A DNA stretch of 64,000 nucleotides from Przewalskia tangutica (lineage: Eukaryota > Streptophyta > Magnoliopsida > Solanales > Solanaceae): NCBI GenBank assembly GCA_029844215.1, contig CM056738.1, positions 63,021,593 to 63,085,592 of the forward strand. Reading direction: 5' to 3'. Shown here in pieces: positions 35,310-48,400 of the stretch (position 1 is the first letter of the stretch; every line of letters begins with the position of its first letter). Under the pieces are notes generated by a model, which made no database searches, had not been told where the DNA came from, and saw nothing but the letters and a program-made list of their open reading frames with translations. Both the position numbers and the translations under genes were made by a program.

Positions 35310-38300
35310 TGTCACGACCCGACCTCGGGCCCGCGACTGGTGCCTTACCCCGGACACCCTAGTGATACAACATCAGAGAAAATCAGCGGAAATAAAAACT
35401 AAACATGAGACAAGACATAAAGTATGAAACAGACTAACCAAAACGGTCACCTTCCTGAATATATACATATATATATCAAACTGAACAGTTAAATCCTTTT
35501 ACAAACCCTGCCCACAACAGTACTACAGACCTCTAAGAATGTAACCATAACTATGACGGGACAAGGCCCCGCCATACCCCTGAATGTACAAGTAACTACA
35601 CTGACAGGGGACTATACCAAAGATAAGCCTCCGGAGAAACGGAGCTTCCCAAAACGCTGAACTGTTATCCTATGAGCGAGGATCCACAACCGATGTACCT
35701 CTACCTGCGGCATGAACGCGGCCCGGGCGAGGTCGATAACAGTACCAAGTATGTGGCGAAAATACGTAAATGAAATCATAATAGTCTATATAAAGCGAGA
35801 CATGTATGATAACCAAACTACAAGACACAAATATATGGCAAATATGTCAAGTCAGGGACTCACGCCCTCAAAGTCATCACTCAAAATATAACAATGGGTC
35901 TCACGTCCACAACATCAATCATGCCCGTGGAATACCTTCCTCACCGCGATCTATGATATAATAACACGAAGTACACATGAACACTAGGTCCCGCGTGTCA
36001 TAAAAACCGTGGGGCAAGTACGAGGCTAACTACGGATACCAAAGCCGCATCATCAATCGGCCGGGCAAGTACGAAAGCCAACTACGGATACCAAAGCCGT
36101 ACCAACAAATCTACATAACCATACAACGGCGACCTGTGGCAAGTGAAAGCCAACTACGGATACAAGCTGCGCGCGTAGTGGCGGGGCAAGTACGAAGACT
36201 AACTACCAGATACCAAGCCGGAATCACGAGACTTCGTCACAAAACTGAACGGGGCAAGTATGAAGGCTAACTACCAGATACCAAGCCAAATCAGCCACGA
36301 CTTCGAGGCAAGTACGAGAGCCCACTACCAGATACCAAGCCGAATCAGTAAAACCTCATGGAGAGCTAGTCCATGGAATAATCCTAATGGAAGCATACCC
36401 GTGGGCCACCCATCGTGTCAGTATGTCCAAAGGAAATAACAAAGTAACAATCAAAGTGGAAGCATACTCGTGGGCCACCCATCGTGTCAGTATGTCCATC
36501 AATCAACCAGATAGCCGGCCCTCCAACGAGAGACGCGGTAGCACGGAAATACAACACTTGCACAACAAAGGCTATCACCACAAGCATAGGCAAGTTCAAC
36601 ATATTTTTAGACATTCTTTTTATTACAACAAAAACCGGATTTTAATCCCAAGGTACTACGTATTTTAACTCTTTTCAAAAAGATCTCTTTTTACGTAAAA
36701 ACAACTCGATACTATTATCCGTAGTACCAAACACGTTCATGTTTAAATCAAGTACTTTATACTTTTTAAACCAAGTGGCTTACACTTTTAAAACAACGTC
36801 AAGTATACATTTAAAAACCCAAGTAACCAACTCTTTTAAGATCAAGGTACTCCTACCTTTTAAAACCAAGTCACTTATATTTTCTCATCAAGAAAAGTTC
36901 GATATTTGAAAATAAGTTACTTATACTTTTAAACTCAAGTTACTTCTCTTTTCCCAAAATCAAGTTACCATTTAAAATCTAATAATAAAACCATTCTTTT
37001 GTTTCCATAAAGTCGTTATAACTAACTTCCCATAAAGCTATTATAACACTTTATGTTTTAAACCAATTTAAGACAAAACCATGCCTTTCTTTTAAACCAA
37101 AACACTTCAAATTCTTAAGTCTCTTTTCTTTTAGAAATCGAGTTCCTTACTTTGGAACTTTAAGAAAATCAAAACTTGATTATAATAATTCTTATTAGAG
37201 CAGCCATGATCTAGGAAATATAATACAATTTTGTCTTATCTTAGCTTCTATGCAGATGGAGGTTTCTACTGGTTTTTAATAATAATTAATTATTTGTCAA
37301 TACATTTTCCTTTATTACCGCTGCAGTGTTTGTTCGATACTTTCTCATTTCCGAAATCAGTAAAACATTATTCTTTAAAAGCCAAGTACTCATTACTTAA
37401 GAATGAGGTTTCACAACTTTTTAACAAAATTCAAGTCCTTAACATTTCATAAAATGTCCTTTATAAGTTAAGTCTCTTATCTTTTAAGATCAAGTCTCGT
37501 AACTTCTAAAATCAATAAACCATTCTTTTACCTACATAAAGTTATTATAACTAACTTCCCATAAAGCTATTATAACACTTTATGTTTTAAATCAACCAAA
37601 AATTGTTTAGCACACGTACGTCTACCGTACTACATAGATCACAACATCATGCTAGAAAAGATAGGAAGAGGTTCACATACCTCGCGACGATTATCGACAA
37701 ATAGCAAAACGCTCCAAGCACTTCAACCCGCCGGCTACTCCTTAAGCCAAGTAGATCACGCCACACGTAGTACTTCACTCCTAAAATGGTCATAGAACGT
37801 TTATCAGCTTCTAGATCTCATCGTAGACCATTTCTAAATACAAGGTTCCTTATTCTACGGAAAATTCGGCAGCACCTCCCCCCCGCAACCACATAAATCT
37901 CCTCTTCTAACAAGGCCCGCTACCAAGCCAACAACTCCAAGGGGGGGTTACACGTCTAACCGGACGTGTACAACACTGCCCCACAATAATATTACAAGTC
38001 TACGGTAAATACAGTCCAATGTAAATACAGTTTAATTCTTTATAATCATCCTTCCAATAAATCTTATATTCAATTCTAAACTACTACATTATGTAATATC
38101 CAATTACAATAGAGGGACATAGATCATTACCTCGATAAGCCCAAAATTATCCAAGATTATAAGTCGATCCTGAGCAACGTTTAGCTCCAATTCCTTACGC
38201 TCCAACCCGCTCCAAGCAACCCTTAGAAGTTTCTAAACAACTTCTCTTCAAGATCCAACTCCAAAAAGTGAAGAACACTTAGGCTCAAACTATGGCAAGT

Positions 38301-38806
38301 TTCGGCCAAGGTGTATATCTAAGGCTAGGGGTGTGAAATCTTTTCCAACTCTTGGTTTACAATCTTCCTAACACCCTAAGGAAGAACACTTAAAGGTTTA
38401 AGAATTTTTGGACAACTTTAGGTCAAGGGGGAGGCTCAAAACCGAGAGCTCACAACAAGGGAAGGGAGGGAATTTTCAAGACTTGAAATATCTAAGTGTG
38501 GAATGAATGAAGTCTTGCAAGCTTAAGGGTCTATTTATAGAGAAATAAATGGCCAAGATCAAGGCAAGTGTGTGGTGAGATCTTGGGACATGTGTGTATG
38601 AATTTAACCAACCATATGTCTACCACAAAAAGGGGACAAGTGGCTTGCCACTTGTGCACCACAAAAAATGTCCAAGTGGCCCCTAATTTCGGCCATAGGG
38701 CCACATGGGGGTGCCATGTGTCGCCCTCCTACTCGTCCAAAATATTTCTGTCATATTCTCGTACGTACGTCCTCACATACATACCCTGGAACTACGGGGT
38801 ATAACA
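35310..38806 (-). repeat. Element E 3' LTR
   Basis: Reverse strand begins TGTTATACCCCGTAGTTCC and ends GGGTCGTGACA. Holds two types of minisatellite, two CATAAAG modules (about 37005-37053 and 37537-37585), the conserved block (37206-37270), TATA (38532-38539, reverse) and a weak palindrome (about 38711-38726). No gene. Confidence 0.9.
36005..36500 (-). repeat. Two adjoining minisatellites (E LTR)
   Basis: 36005-36350 has about seven units with GGGGCAAGTACGAAGGCTAAC and CAGATACCAAGC. 36388-36500 has two 70-bp units starting GGAAGCATAC with ATCGTGTCAGTATGTCC. The first type is shared with F and D, the second with G and I. Confidence 0.88.
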
Positions 38807-38841
38807 TTCTTCCCCCCTTAGAAACATTCGTCCCGAATGTT
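38807..38841 (-). other. Polypurine tract and adjacent hairpin, element E
   Basis: Reverse strand AAGGGGGGAAGAA at 38819-38807, preceded by the AACATTCG / CGAATGTT inverted repeat. Confidence 0.87.
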
Positions 38842-40082
38842 CCTTCTAAGTCTCCAAACGTACTTGCGCCGGTATAGTCTCCACTACTACACTTACAAAA
38901 CCGATCATGCCACCAATGGCCAGAATATATCATGTGCGCAAAACTCAAATTCAAGCCAACGAGGAATCACTTCTAATCTCACAAAAGCTCCCACTAGCTT
39001 CAATTTACTCTAAGGCCATTCCCGGCCTTCACGAACCGATTCTGGTCGAACGTATCCACGAACATGTATGATGTCTACCTAGGCTTGGGCCTAGCACCCT
39101 CGTTGTCATGACCCAGCCCCGGGGCCATGACTGGTACCCTACCGGGGTACCCTGTCAGGTATATGTCAGAGAATAGCAGCGGAACATACATAACACATTA
39201 CTTAGAAAAAAAAGGGTAAACATTACTGGCCAGCCGATAAGGCTGCCTTCTATAAAACATACTTAAACCAAAGTATGGTAATACAACTGGTTCTTATAGC
39301 CCAAAACACCAACGTGACTACAGACCTCTAGGAATAACAACTGTGGCGGGACAGGGCCCCGCCATACCCCCTGAATGTACAAAAGTCTATAACCTCAGGG
39401 AATCATACCAAAAAGACAAGCCTCCGGAGAGATGGAGCTTCCCAAGAAATGAACAGTGATCCTAAGAGTGCGGACCAGCAAGCTATGTATCTCGACCTGC
39501 GGCATGAACGCAGTGTAACGACCCGTTCCGGGGCCCGTTACTGGTGCCTTACCCTGGGCACCCTAGTGATACATACATCAGAGAAAATCAGCGGAACACA
39601 AAACAAGAGTCATTTAACAAGAGATAAATGAATAAACAGCAACCAAAAGCAGTTGCCTTGATATACATAAAACACGAGCAGTTTAATCCTTTTACAACCA
39701 CGCCCACAACGATTACTGCACTCTAAGATATACATGACTATGGCGGACAGGGCCCCGCCATACCCTCGAATGTACAAGAACCTACAACTCAGTGGAACAC
39801 CTACCAAAAGATAAGCCTCGAGAAACGGAGCTTGAAATGCGCTGGCGTGATCCTATGGCGAGGAACCACGGCCGATGTACCTACCTGCGGCATGAACGCG
39901 GCCAAAGAGGTCGATAACAGTACCAAGTATGTGAAATGCATAATATCAGAAATGAAATCATACTAGTCTATATAAAGCGGGAGACATGTATGATAACCAA
40001 ACTACGATCACAACATAAAACGATCATCACTCGAATATAACTATGGGTCTCACGCCCACACATCAATCGAGTTCGCATTATG

Positions 40083-40535
40083 GCGCGTGCCGGAATCTTG
40101 CATCGGTGTAGACATGTCCATGATGCAACAACAATACCAATGTCCCATGGCCACATGCCCCGAGTCTGCGCCGGTGTAGACATGTCCATGTGACCTCAAC
40201 AACAAGACAAAGAATCCAAATGGAAGCATACCCGCAGCGCTACGATCGTCGGTATGTCCAAAGGGAAACAATAAGACAACTTTCCAAATGGGCGCATACC
40301 CGTGCGCTACGCATCGTGTCAGTATGTCCAAAGGGAAACACTAAGACAACTTTCCAAATGGACGCATACCCGTGCGCTACGCAGCGAGTCGGTATGTCCA
40401 AGAAATCCTGGCGTTAATCGAATGGAAACATACCCGCGCGCTACGTCGTGTCGATATCCAAAGCGATTAACCACAAGACCTTAACCAAAATGGAAGCATA
40501 CCCGTGCTACGCATCGTGTCAGTATGTCCAAAGCG
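40083..40535 (-). repeat. Compound minisatellite (G left LTR)
   Basis: Two CATCGGTGTAGACATGTCC units (C/H type) run into about five ~60-70 bp units with CCCGTGCGCTACGCATCGTG (I type). The right copy is 46005-46440. Confidence 0.9.
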
Positions 40536-42858
40536 ATTAACAACAATAATACTATTAAGAGGAACGTACCCGTGGAATTTCTCCGTCACTGCCTGCACAT
40601 CCAAGTAAGTTCTCAACGGTCAACCGACCCTCTATCGAGACGCGGTAACACAGAAACGCAACGCTTGTACAATCAAGGCTATCATCACAAGCATAGGCAA
40701 GTTTCACAACAACAAGCATAGGCAAGTTTCACAACAACAAGCATAGGCAAGTTTCACACAACTCAAAGTACTTTCATTTTATGCCAAAGTCGGGTTTTTA
40801 ACCCCAAAGTACTACATCGTTAAGTTCTTTTAAAAGAGATCCATTCTTGTTATAAAAGTCACCCGATACAGTAGTATTAGAATGACCAACCCACCTTCTT
40901 TTTCAAAATCAAGTAACAACATTCTTTTCCTAAGTTCGGTTGCCTAGTTTGAATTACTCAAGCTTCTCATTTTCAAATGGTTTCATAGTTCCCAAACTTA
41001 ATCACTTGATTCCTTTTTAGAGCAATTGAGTAACATATGTCATATATGTGAGTAGTTTATTCTTGTTTATAACGATCTTATTACAATGACATGATCTAGA
41101 AAATGTAATATCATTTTGTCTTATCTTAGCTTCATGCGGATGGAGGTTTCTCTTGGTTTTAATACAACACATCATTATTCAATACATTTTCCTTTATTAA
41201 CGCTGCGGTGGTGCTGTCGATACACGTTCGATTCGAAATCGGTAAAACATTATCCCTTTAAAACCAAGTACTCATTACTCACGAATGAGGTTTCACACAA
41301 ACATCCACATTAAAACAAATAAGTTAAGTCTCTTATCTTATAAGATCAAGTCTCTTAACTTCTAACATCAGTAAACCATTTTCACTTACATAAGGTCGTT
41401 ATAACTAACTTCCCATAAAGCTATTATAACACCCTATGTTTTAAATCAACCAAATCACTTAGCACATATACGTCTACCGTACTACATAGTTCACAACAAT
41501 CATGCTAGAAAAGATAGGAAGAGGTTCACATACCTCGCGACGATTTATCGACAATAAGCAAAATGCTCCAAGTACTACAACCTTGCTAGCCCTTTCCACT
41601 CCTCGAGTAGAATACGCTACTCTTAGTACTTTCACCTATAAAGGTCACAAACGTCTATTAACCCCAAAACACAAGTTTTCTATCTTTCTAAAGAAAATTG
41701 AAGACCTCCCCGCAACAGCAGCGTAAATCTCCTCCTCTATCGAGGCCGCTACCAAGCCAACCAGGGGGTTTACACGGATAACCGGACGTGTACAATTCTA
41801 CACAAGTCATCGCAATACTGATCTATGTAAATCTGATTCGATTCTTCTTTATTCTTCAGGCTTAAGTCAAAAGACATTGCCGAATACTAAGTAGTTCTAT
41901 ATATAGTATACTTCAACTATATATGCTAACAAACATGTAATTTCCAATTACAATAGAGGGACAAGATAATTACCTCGATAAGCCCAAAATTATCCGAGTT
42001 TAATGTCGATCATGAGCAAGGTTTAGCTCCACTCCGTGCGCTCCAAACCACTCCAAACAACCCTTAGAAGTTCTAACCAACTTCTACTCAAATACTTCAA
42101 CCAACTATGAAGATTTCCTTAGGGTTTCGGTTTGAGACTAAAAAGGACAAAGGTAGTATTTCCGGACTCTACGTAAAGAGGTATCTTTGGAATACTACAA
42201 GGTACAAGGCTAAGGTATTTTGGGCATTATAACAATACTAGGGGAGTATTTCTATACCACAACAAGGGGTATTATACGAAAACAACTAGGCTAGGGGTAC
42301 CATGGCTAGACCTCATGAGGGAGACCTCACGCCAAAGGCCACTTTCTGGGAGAGGAGCTCTTGGACGAGAGTCAACAAGAGGAGGAGGATTCAAGACTTG
42401 GAAACATTTGTGGATGAATGAAGTCTTCACAAAGGGGGGGGGTATTTATAGCAAACCCAAATGCCAACCAATGGCCAAGATCAAGCCATGTGCAAGGCAA
42501 GTGTAAGGCCTTGATCAAGCCAAGTGCACCCTAACCCCTACTCCACAAAACATGGCACAAGACAAGCCACAAAACAAGGCCAAAACAAGGCACAAAACAA
42601 GGAACCAATAGGGCCAAAAACGTGAGCCACAAAACAATCCCATACGTGAACCAATCGTCCACTGGCGCCACAAGCCTCGATGTGAGGTGACACATGTCAC
42701 CCTCCCGTTGGTCCAAAATGTTCGTCTCTCGGAAAAATCCGCAAAATTAAAAAGGACATAGCGGAATTTTCCCTACGAAAGCGTGGAAACGTTTCGTGAA
42801 AAGCGACTCAGTCGGCACTTGTGCCCAAATGTAACCGGCCAAGCCACCTAGGCGGGGT

Positions 42859-42868
42859 GACACGTGTC
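42859..42868. promoter_or_regulatory. G-box palindrome GACACGTGTC (G left LTR)
   Basis: Within GGTGACACGTGTCACC, about 410 bases upstream of the TATA box. A second form with CA at the centre is at 42689-42698. Right copies are 48765-48774 and 48595-48604. Confidence 0.55.
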
Positions 42869-43184
42869 ACCCTCCTGTTGGCCCTCAACGTCTTCAAAAA
42901 AATATCCACAATGGCCAAAATCTCAAAACAAAGTGGGCCTACAAGCCGTAAATTTCTCCGTGGGCCCCACGTGACCATTTCAGAAAATAAAATCTCAAAA
43001 TTCTAATATAATCTATGAAGTCCAAATACCAAACTGGGAATCCAATTCCCATTAACGAACCTTTTTCTTCACAAATAGCAGGAAACTTTTCCGTGAAAAC
43101 TCACATCTTTCTTTCTTTTCAAAATTTTCTGCGTACTCGTACGTACGTCCTCACATACATACCCTGCAACTACGGGGTATAACA

Positions 43185-43219
43185 TTCTCCCCTCCTTAGA
43201 AACATTCGTCCCGAATGTT
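43185..43219 (-). other. Polypurine tract and adjacent hairpin, element G
   Basis: Reverse strand AAGGAGGGGAGAA abuts the LTR, preceded by the AACATTCG / CGAATGTT arms. Confidence 0.88.
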
Positions 43220-43984
43220 CCTTCTCAAGACGGATATCGATGAAGCTCTTCTAACAAATTGCCAACGCCACAGCTTGGCCACGAAATAACACACGTTATC
43301 TTCCTTCCTTACTCGTCGTGCCCTTCTCGAACACTTGAACTCTCCCATTACGTACCATACTTCAGTCATTACTTAGTTCGAAAATCTCGGAGTCACTACC
43401 TCCAAACTTGGTCATCTTACTAACCTCAAACTTCTTAAGGCCATTCCGGCCTTTACGAACCGCTCGGTCGAACGCGCGTCCACGAACTCATACGATGATC
43501 ATACAAACTTGGGCCTAGCACCGTGACCCTACCACTGGCGGACCACCCAGAACTGACCCCACCCCAAACCGGGTTACGGGTTGACCCGCAAATGGTCCTC
43601 AACCCGACCCCCAACCGCGCCAAACTCTTGTTCCCCGATCCGGAACAATCTTACTAATTCACATCATGAAAGCTACCACTTCCATCTCACACTACCCATG
43701 GACTTATCACACAAATAAATCCCACGTATACTACTCACCCTTATAAAGGTCAAACATAAAACGAATCTTTTACTCAAGACGACCTTACCTCTAAGGTCTC
43801 AGTCGTGAAATAGTCTAAGGTTCACACTTACCATGCCTCCATACGTATCCTTCCAACTAACCATGCATTCTAACTCACACATATCACAATGCTATCCGTA
43901 CATAGCACACAATAATGAGATCATCATAACAAGCATACCAAAACTCTAGAGGGTTAAGGATATACCTGAAGCTACCGCTCCACT
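43220..43984 (-). other. Post-gag spacer, element G
   Basis: About 765 bases similar to the spacers of C and I, including GGGTCGGGTTGAGGACC-like sequence near 43580-43610 (reverse). No coding motif seen. Confidence 0.6.
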
Positions 43985-45226
43985 CTAATCATAGGCCTGC
44001 CCTGCAGGGCGCATAGCTGTAGAAGGTGATAAACCAGCCACAGATCCTGAAGGCTGAGTCGTAACATCCGCGCTTCCCTTGGTAGGACAGTTCCTCGCAA
44101 AATGGCCCTGCTGGCCGCATGCAAAACAAACTCCCAATCTAGCACGACACTCTCCAAAATGGAGTCTACCACAATGGTCACAACGAGGTAGGGGTGGCTT
44201 CAGCTGGTTAACACCCCTGCTCTCCCGAAAATCTGAACCTCGAGCCACGACCAGATCTCGAAGGCGGTGGAGGACCACTCTGCATCTTGGTGGGGGTATA
44301 TAACTAGCCTTCTGCTGAGGCGGTCCGCCTCGAAAGCCACCAAAGGACCTGCCGCCCCGCCCTCTTCGCGATCGGTCGTTCCGTCGACCTCCGTGCCTCG
44401 CATCCTAGTGCGTGAGCTGCACGCGGCAATGTCCATGCGGTGAAGAGAAACACCCGCACAAGATTCGGCCATATAATCATCAAGCCCGGTGACGTAGCGA
44501 TGCACCCTATCCTCCATATCTGCAACTAGCGCAGGTACATATCGAGCCAAAGAATCGAACTCGACATTGTACTCCCTGACAGTGCGCCCTCTCTGTCTCA
44601 GTAACAAAAATCTGTCGGCCCGTGCCCTCCTCATCTGTGGAGGCAAGAAGTGCGTGAGGAAAGCCCCCGAAAACTCATCCCATACTGCTGGAGGTGCATG
44701 CTCTCCCCGGGAAAGCTCCCATGAATCAAACCAATCGACTGCGGTATCACGCAGCCGATGCGAACCAAAGGTCACAGACTCGGTCTCTGAAGCCTTGATC
44801 ACCCGCATGATCCGCTGTAACTGCCGGATGAACTCCTGCGGATCATCCTCAGGCCTCGACCCATAAAACTCTGGCGGGCTACAACTCAGAAAGTCCCGTA
44901 GCCTCAAACTATCTGCTCGGGGGTGAACCACTGGTGCTCTGGAATCGAATCGCTGCGATCGGCCTATCTCATATTCGCCACGACCACGCCAGAATCGCCA
45001 TCTCTTGTAACCCATCTCCTCGCCCCTGCATTGTGGACCGAGGCTCGTGTATCGGTCTCGCAGCCATTGCCGCGCTCTAACCTCTGGGAAATTTGGCGGC
45101 GTACAAAACTTCGCCGTCGAAGCTTCGTCTCAGTCTTGGCCGGCTCGCGCTCGAACTCCTCTGTATCTCACTAGCGGCTCCTCGGCTGCCTTGCCCTTCT
45201 GGGCTCGGTTGCCTTGCGCGAGGCAT
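43985..45226 (-). pseudogene. gag: gag (capsid/nucleocapsid), element G; longest coding stretch in the window
   Basis: ATG at 45226 (MPRARQPSPEGQG), stop at 43985-43987; about 413 codons if the frame were whole. A 271-codon open stretch (45015-44200) carries the retrotransposon-gag core: FLSCSPPEFYGSRPEDDPQE, TAVDWFDSWELSRGEHAPPA, VWDEFSGAFLTHFLPPQM, VREYNVEFDSLARYVP and DRVHRYVTGLDDYMAESCAG. The overlapping frame 44278-43985 has CDHCGRLHFGEC and a perfect CCHC knuckle, CFACGQQGHFARNC. The apparent breaks (after ~45060 and near 44360) fall in C/G-rich sequence and may be sequence errors. The protein would assemble particles and bind genomic RNA. Confidence 0.9.
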
Positions 45227-45332
45227 AATCGTAAAAACGAGATACGTCGAGGGTCCAACTTACAACACGACTCTAAGGCACGATCTCGAATGAGAAGAAT
45301 GGAAACCAATCCTAAATGTCCTATAGCCTCAC

Positions 45333-45366
45333 GATTATAGATGTGGTGCACAACACACCGATAATC
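45333..45366 (-). other. Leader stem-loop with GUGCAC loop, element G
   Basis: Reverse strand GATTAT, GGUGUG UUGUGCAC CACAUC, ATAATC; same inner stem as A and H. Confidence 0.74.
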
Positions 45367-45409
45367 AAGACTCTACTAGACACGGTGCAGACACTTTCAG
45401 AGGATTAAT

Positions 45410-45421
45410 CGCTCGATACCA
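45410..45421 (-). other. Primer binding site, element G
   Basis: Reverse strand TGGTATCGAGCG four bases inside the 5' LTR end, with A missing from both CAG positions. Confidence 0.73.
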
Positions 45422-45425
45422 CTTT

Positions 45426-48400
45426 TGTAACGACCCGCCCGGTTCAAGCATCGTGCCTTACAGGCACCCTAGTGATACATACATCGAGAAAATCAGCGAA
45501 CACAAAACAAGAGTCATTTAACAAGAGATAAATGAATAAACAGCCAACCAAAGCAGTTGCCTTCAAGATATATATAAAACACGAGCAGTTTAATCCTTTT
45601 ACAACCACGCCCACAGCGATTACTGCACTTCTAAGATATACATGACTATGACGGACAGGGCCCGCCATACCACGAATGTACAAGAACCTACAACTCGTGG
45701 AACACCTACTAAAAGATAAGCCTCGGAGAAACGGAGCTTCAATCGTTGAATTGTGATCCTATGAGCGAACCACGGCCGATGTACTCTACTGCGGCATGAA
45801 CGCAGCCCCAAGGAGGTCAAGACAACAGTACCAAGTATGTGAAACTGCATAATCAGAAATGAAATCATACTAGTCTATATAAAGCAGAGACATGTATGAT
45901 AACCAAACTACGATCACAACATAAAGCGATCATCACTCCAATATAACTATGGGTCTCACGCCCACAACATCAATCGAGTTCGCATTATGGCGCATGCCCG
46001 AATCTTGACGGTGTAGACATGTCCATGATGCAACAACAATACCAATGTCCCATGGCCACATGCCGGAATTCTGCATCGGTGTAGAGACATGTCCATGTGA
46101 CCTCAACAACAAGACAATCCAAATGGAAGCATACCCGTGCGCTACGCGTCGTGGTCGATATGTCCAAAGGGAAACAATAAGACAACTTTCCAAATGGGCG
46201 CATACGTGCGCTACGCATCGTGTCGATGTCCAAAGGGAAACAATAAGACAACTTTCCAAATGGACGATACCCGCGCTACGCATCGCGGTCGGTATGTCCA
46301 AAAGGAAATCACTGGCGTTAATCGAAATGGAAACATACCCGCAGCGCTACGCATCGTGTCGATATATCCAAAGCGATTAACCACAAGACCTTAACCAAAT
46401 GGAAGCATACGTGCGCTACGCATCGTGTCGGTATGTCCAAAGCGATTAACAACAATAATACTATTAACGAACGCATGCGTGGAATTTCTCGTCACACGCG
46501 CAAGACATCCAAGTAAGTTCTCAACTACCAACCGACTCTATCGAGACGCGTAACACGTAAACGCAACGCTTGTACAATAAAGGCTATCATCACAAGCATA
46601 GGCAAGTTTCACAACAACAAGCATAGGCAAGTTTCACAACAACAAGCATAGGCAAGTTTCACACAACTCAAAGTACTTTCATTTTATGCCAAAGTCCGGT
46701 TTTTAACCCCAAAGTACTACATCGTTAAGTTCTTTTAAAAGAGATCCATTCTTGTTATAAAAGTCACCCGATACGTAGTATTAGAATGACCAACCCACCT
46801 TCTTTTTCAAAATCAAGTAACAACATTCTTTCCTAAGTTCCGCTTTGCCTAGTTTCAATTACTCAAGCTTCTCATTTTCAAATGGTTTCATAGTTCCCAA
46901 ACTTAATCACTTGATTCCTTTTAGAGCAATTGAGTAACATATGTCATATATGTGAGTAGTTTATTCTTGTTTATAACGATCTTATTACAATGACCATGAT
47001 CTAGAAAATGTAATATCATTTTGTCTTATCTTAGCTTCATGCAGATGGAGGTTTCTTGGTTTTAATACAACACATCATTATTCAATACATTTTCCTTTAT
47101 TAACGCCGCAGTGGTGCTGTCGATACACATTCGATTCCCAAATCAAGAAACATTATCCCTTTAAAAACCAAGTACTCATTACTCACGAATGAGGTTTCAC
47201 ACAAACATCCACATTAAAACAAATAAGTTAAGTCTCTTATCTTATAAGATCAAGTCTCTTAACTTCTAACATCAGTAAACCATTTTCACTTACATAAGGT
47301 CGTTATAACTAACTTCCCATAAAGCTATTATAACACCCTATGTTTTAAACCAACCAAATCACTTAGCACATGTACGTCTACCGTACTACATAGTTCACAA
47401 AAATCATGCTAGAAAAGATAGGAAGAGGTTCACATACCTCGCGACGATTTATCGACAATAAGCAAAATGCTCCAAGTACTACAACCTTGCTAGCCCTTTC
47501 CACTCCTCGAGTAGAATACGCTACTCTTAGTACTTTCACCTATAAAGGTCACAAACGTCTATTAACCCCAAAACACAAGTTTTCTATCTTTCTAAAGAAA
47601 ATTCGTGACTCTCCCGCAACAGCAGAAATCTCCTCTATCGAGGCGGCTACCAAGCCAACCGGGGTTTACACGTCTAACCGGACGTGTACAATTCTACACA
47701 AGTTCTTCGCAATACACCCTATGTAAATACGATTCAGTTCTTTATTCTTCAGGCTTAAGTCAAAAGACATTGCCGAATACTAAGTAGTTCTATATATAGT
47801 ATACTTCAACTATATATGCTAACAAACATGTAATTTCCAATTACAATAGAGGGACAAGATAATTACCTCGATAAGCCCAAAATTATCCAAGTTATAATGT
47901 CGATCCTGAGCAAGGTTTAGCTCATTCAAGTGCGCTCCAAACCACTCCAAACAACCCTTAGAAGTTCTAACCAACTTCTACTCAAATACTTCAACCAACT
48001 ATGAAGATTTCCTTAGGTTTGGTTTGAGACTAAAAAGGACAAAAGGTAGTATTTCGGACTCTACGAAAGAGGTATCTTTGGAATACTACAAGGTACAAGG
48101 CTAAGGTATTTTGGGCATTATAACAATACTAGGGGAGTATTTCTATACCACAACAAGGGGTATTATACGAAAACAACTAGGCTAGGGGGGGGGTACCCCA
48201 CGGCTAGACCTCACAAGGGGGAGGGGGAGACCTCACGGCCAAAGGCCACTTTCAAGGGGGAGCTCTTGGACGAGAGTCAACAAGAGGGAGGGGAGGGATT
48301 CAAGACTTGGAAACATTTGTGGATGAATGAAGTCTTCACAAAGGGGGGGTATTTATAGCAAACCCAAATGCCAACCAATGGCCAAGATCAAGCCATGTGC

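Larger units (their letters stand above)
35310..39103 (-). mobile_element. Element E: LTR retrotransposon, only its 3' end in the window
   Basis: Reversed. LTR 35310-38806 (3497 bp), purine tract, then 284 bases of internal sequence up to F at 39104. The rest lies beyond the right edge, after F. Left flank TGAAC; the matching right flank is outside the window. Its internal start resembles D's (GTCTCCAAACG...GTATAGTC), so it may carry pol remnants, but none is visible. Confidence 0.85.
39514..43184 (-). repeat. Element G 3' LTR (left copy)
   Basis: Plus-strand left end TGTAACGACCCGTTCC. Contains minisatellites (40083-40535), the conserved block (41091-41150), TATA (42443-42450, reverse), and two palindromes: GACACATGTC (42689-42698) and GACACGTGTC (42859-42868). 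No gene. Confidence 0.93.

Noticed and set aside
36005..36350. CRISPR-like regular repeats
   Set aside because: Units are contiguous and degenerate with no unique spacers and no cas genes; they are LTR minisatellites in a plant genome.
44567..45340. Plus-strand ORFs of 60-100 codons
   Set aside because: Shadows of element G gag on the minus strand.
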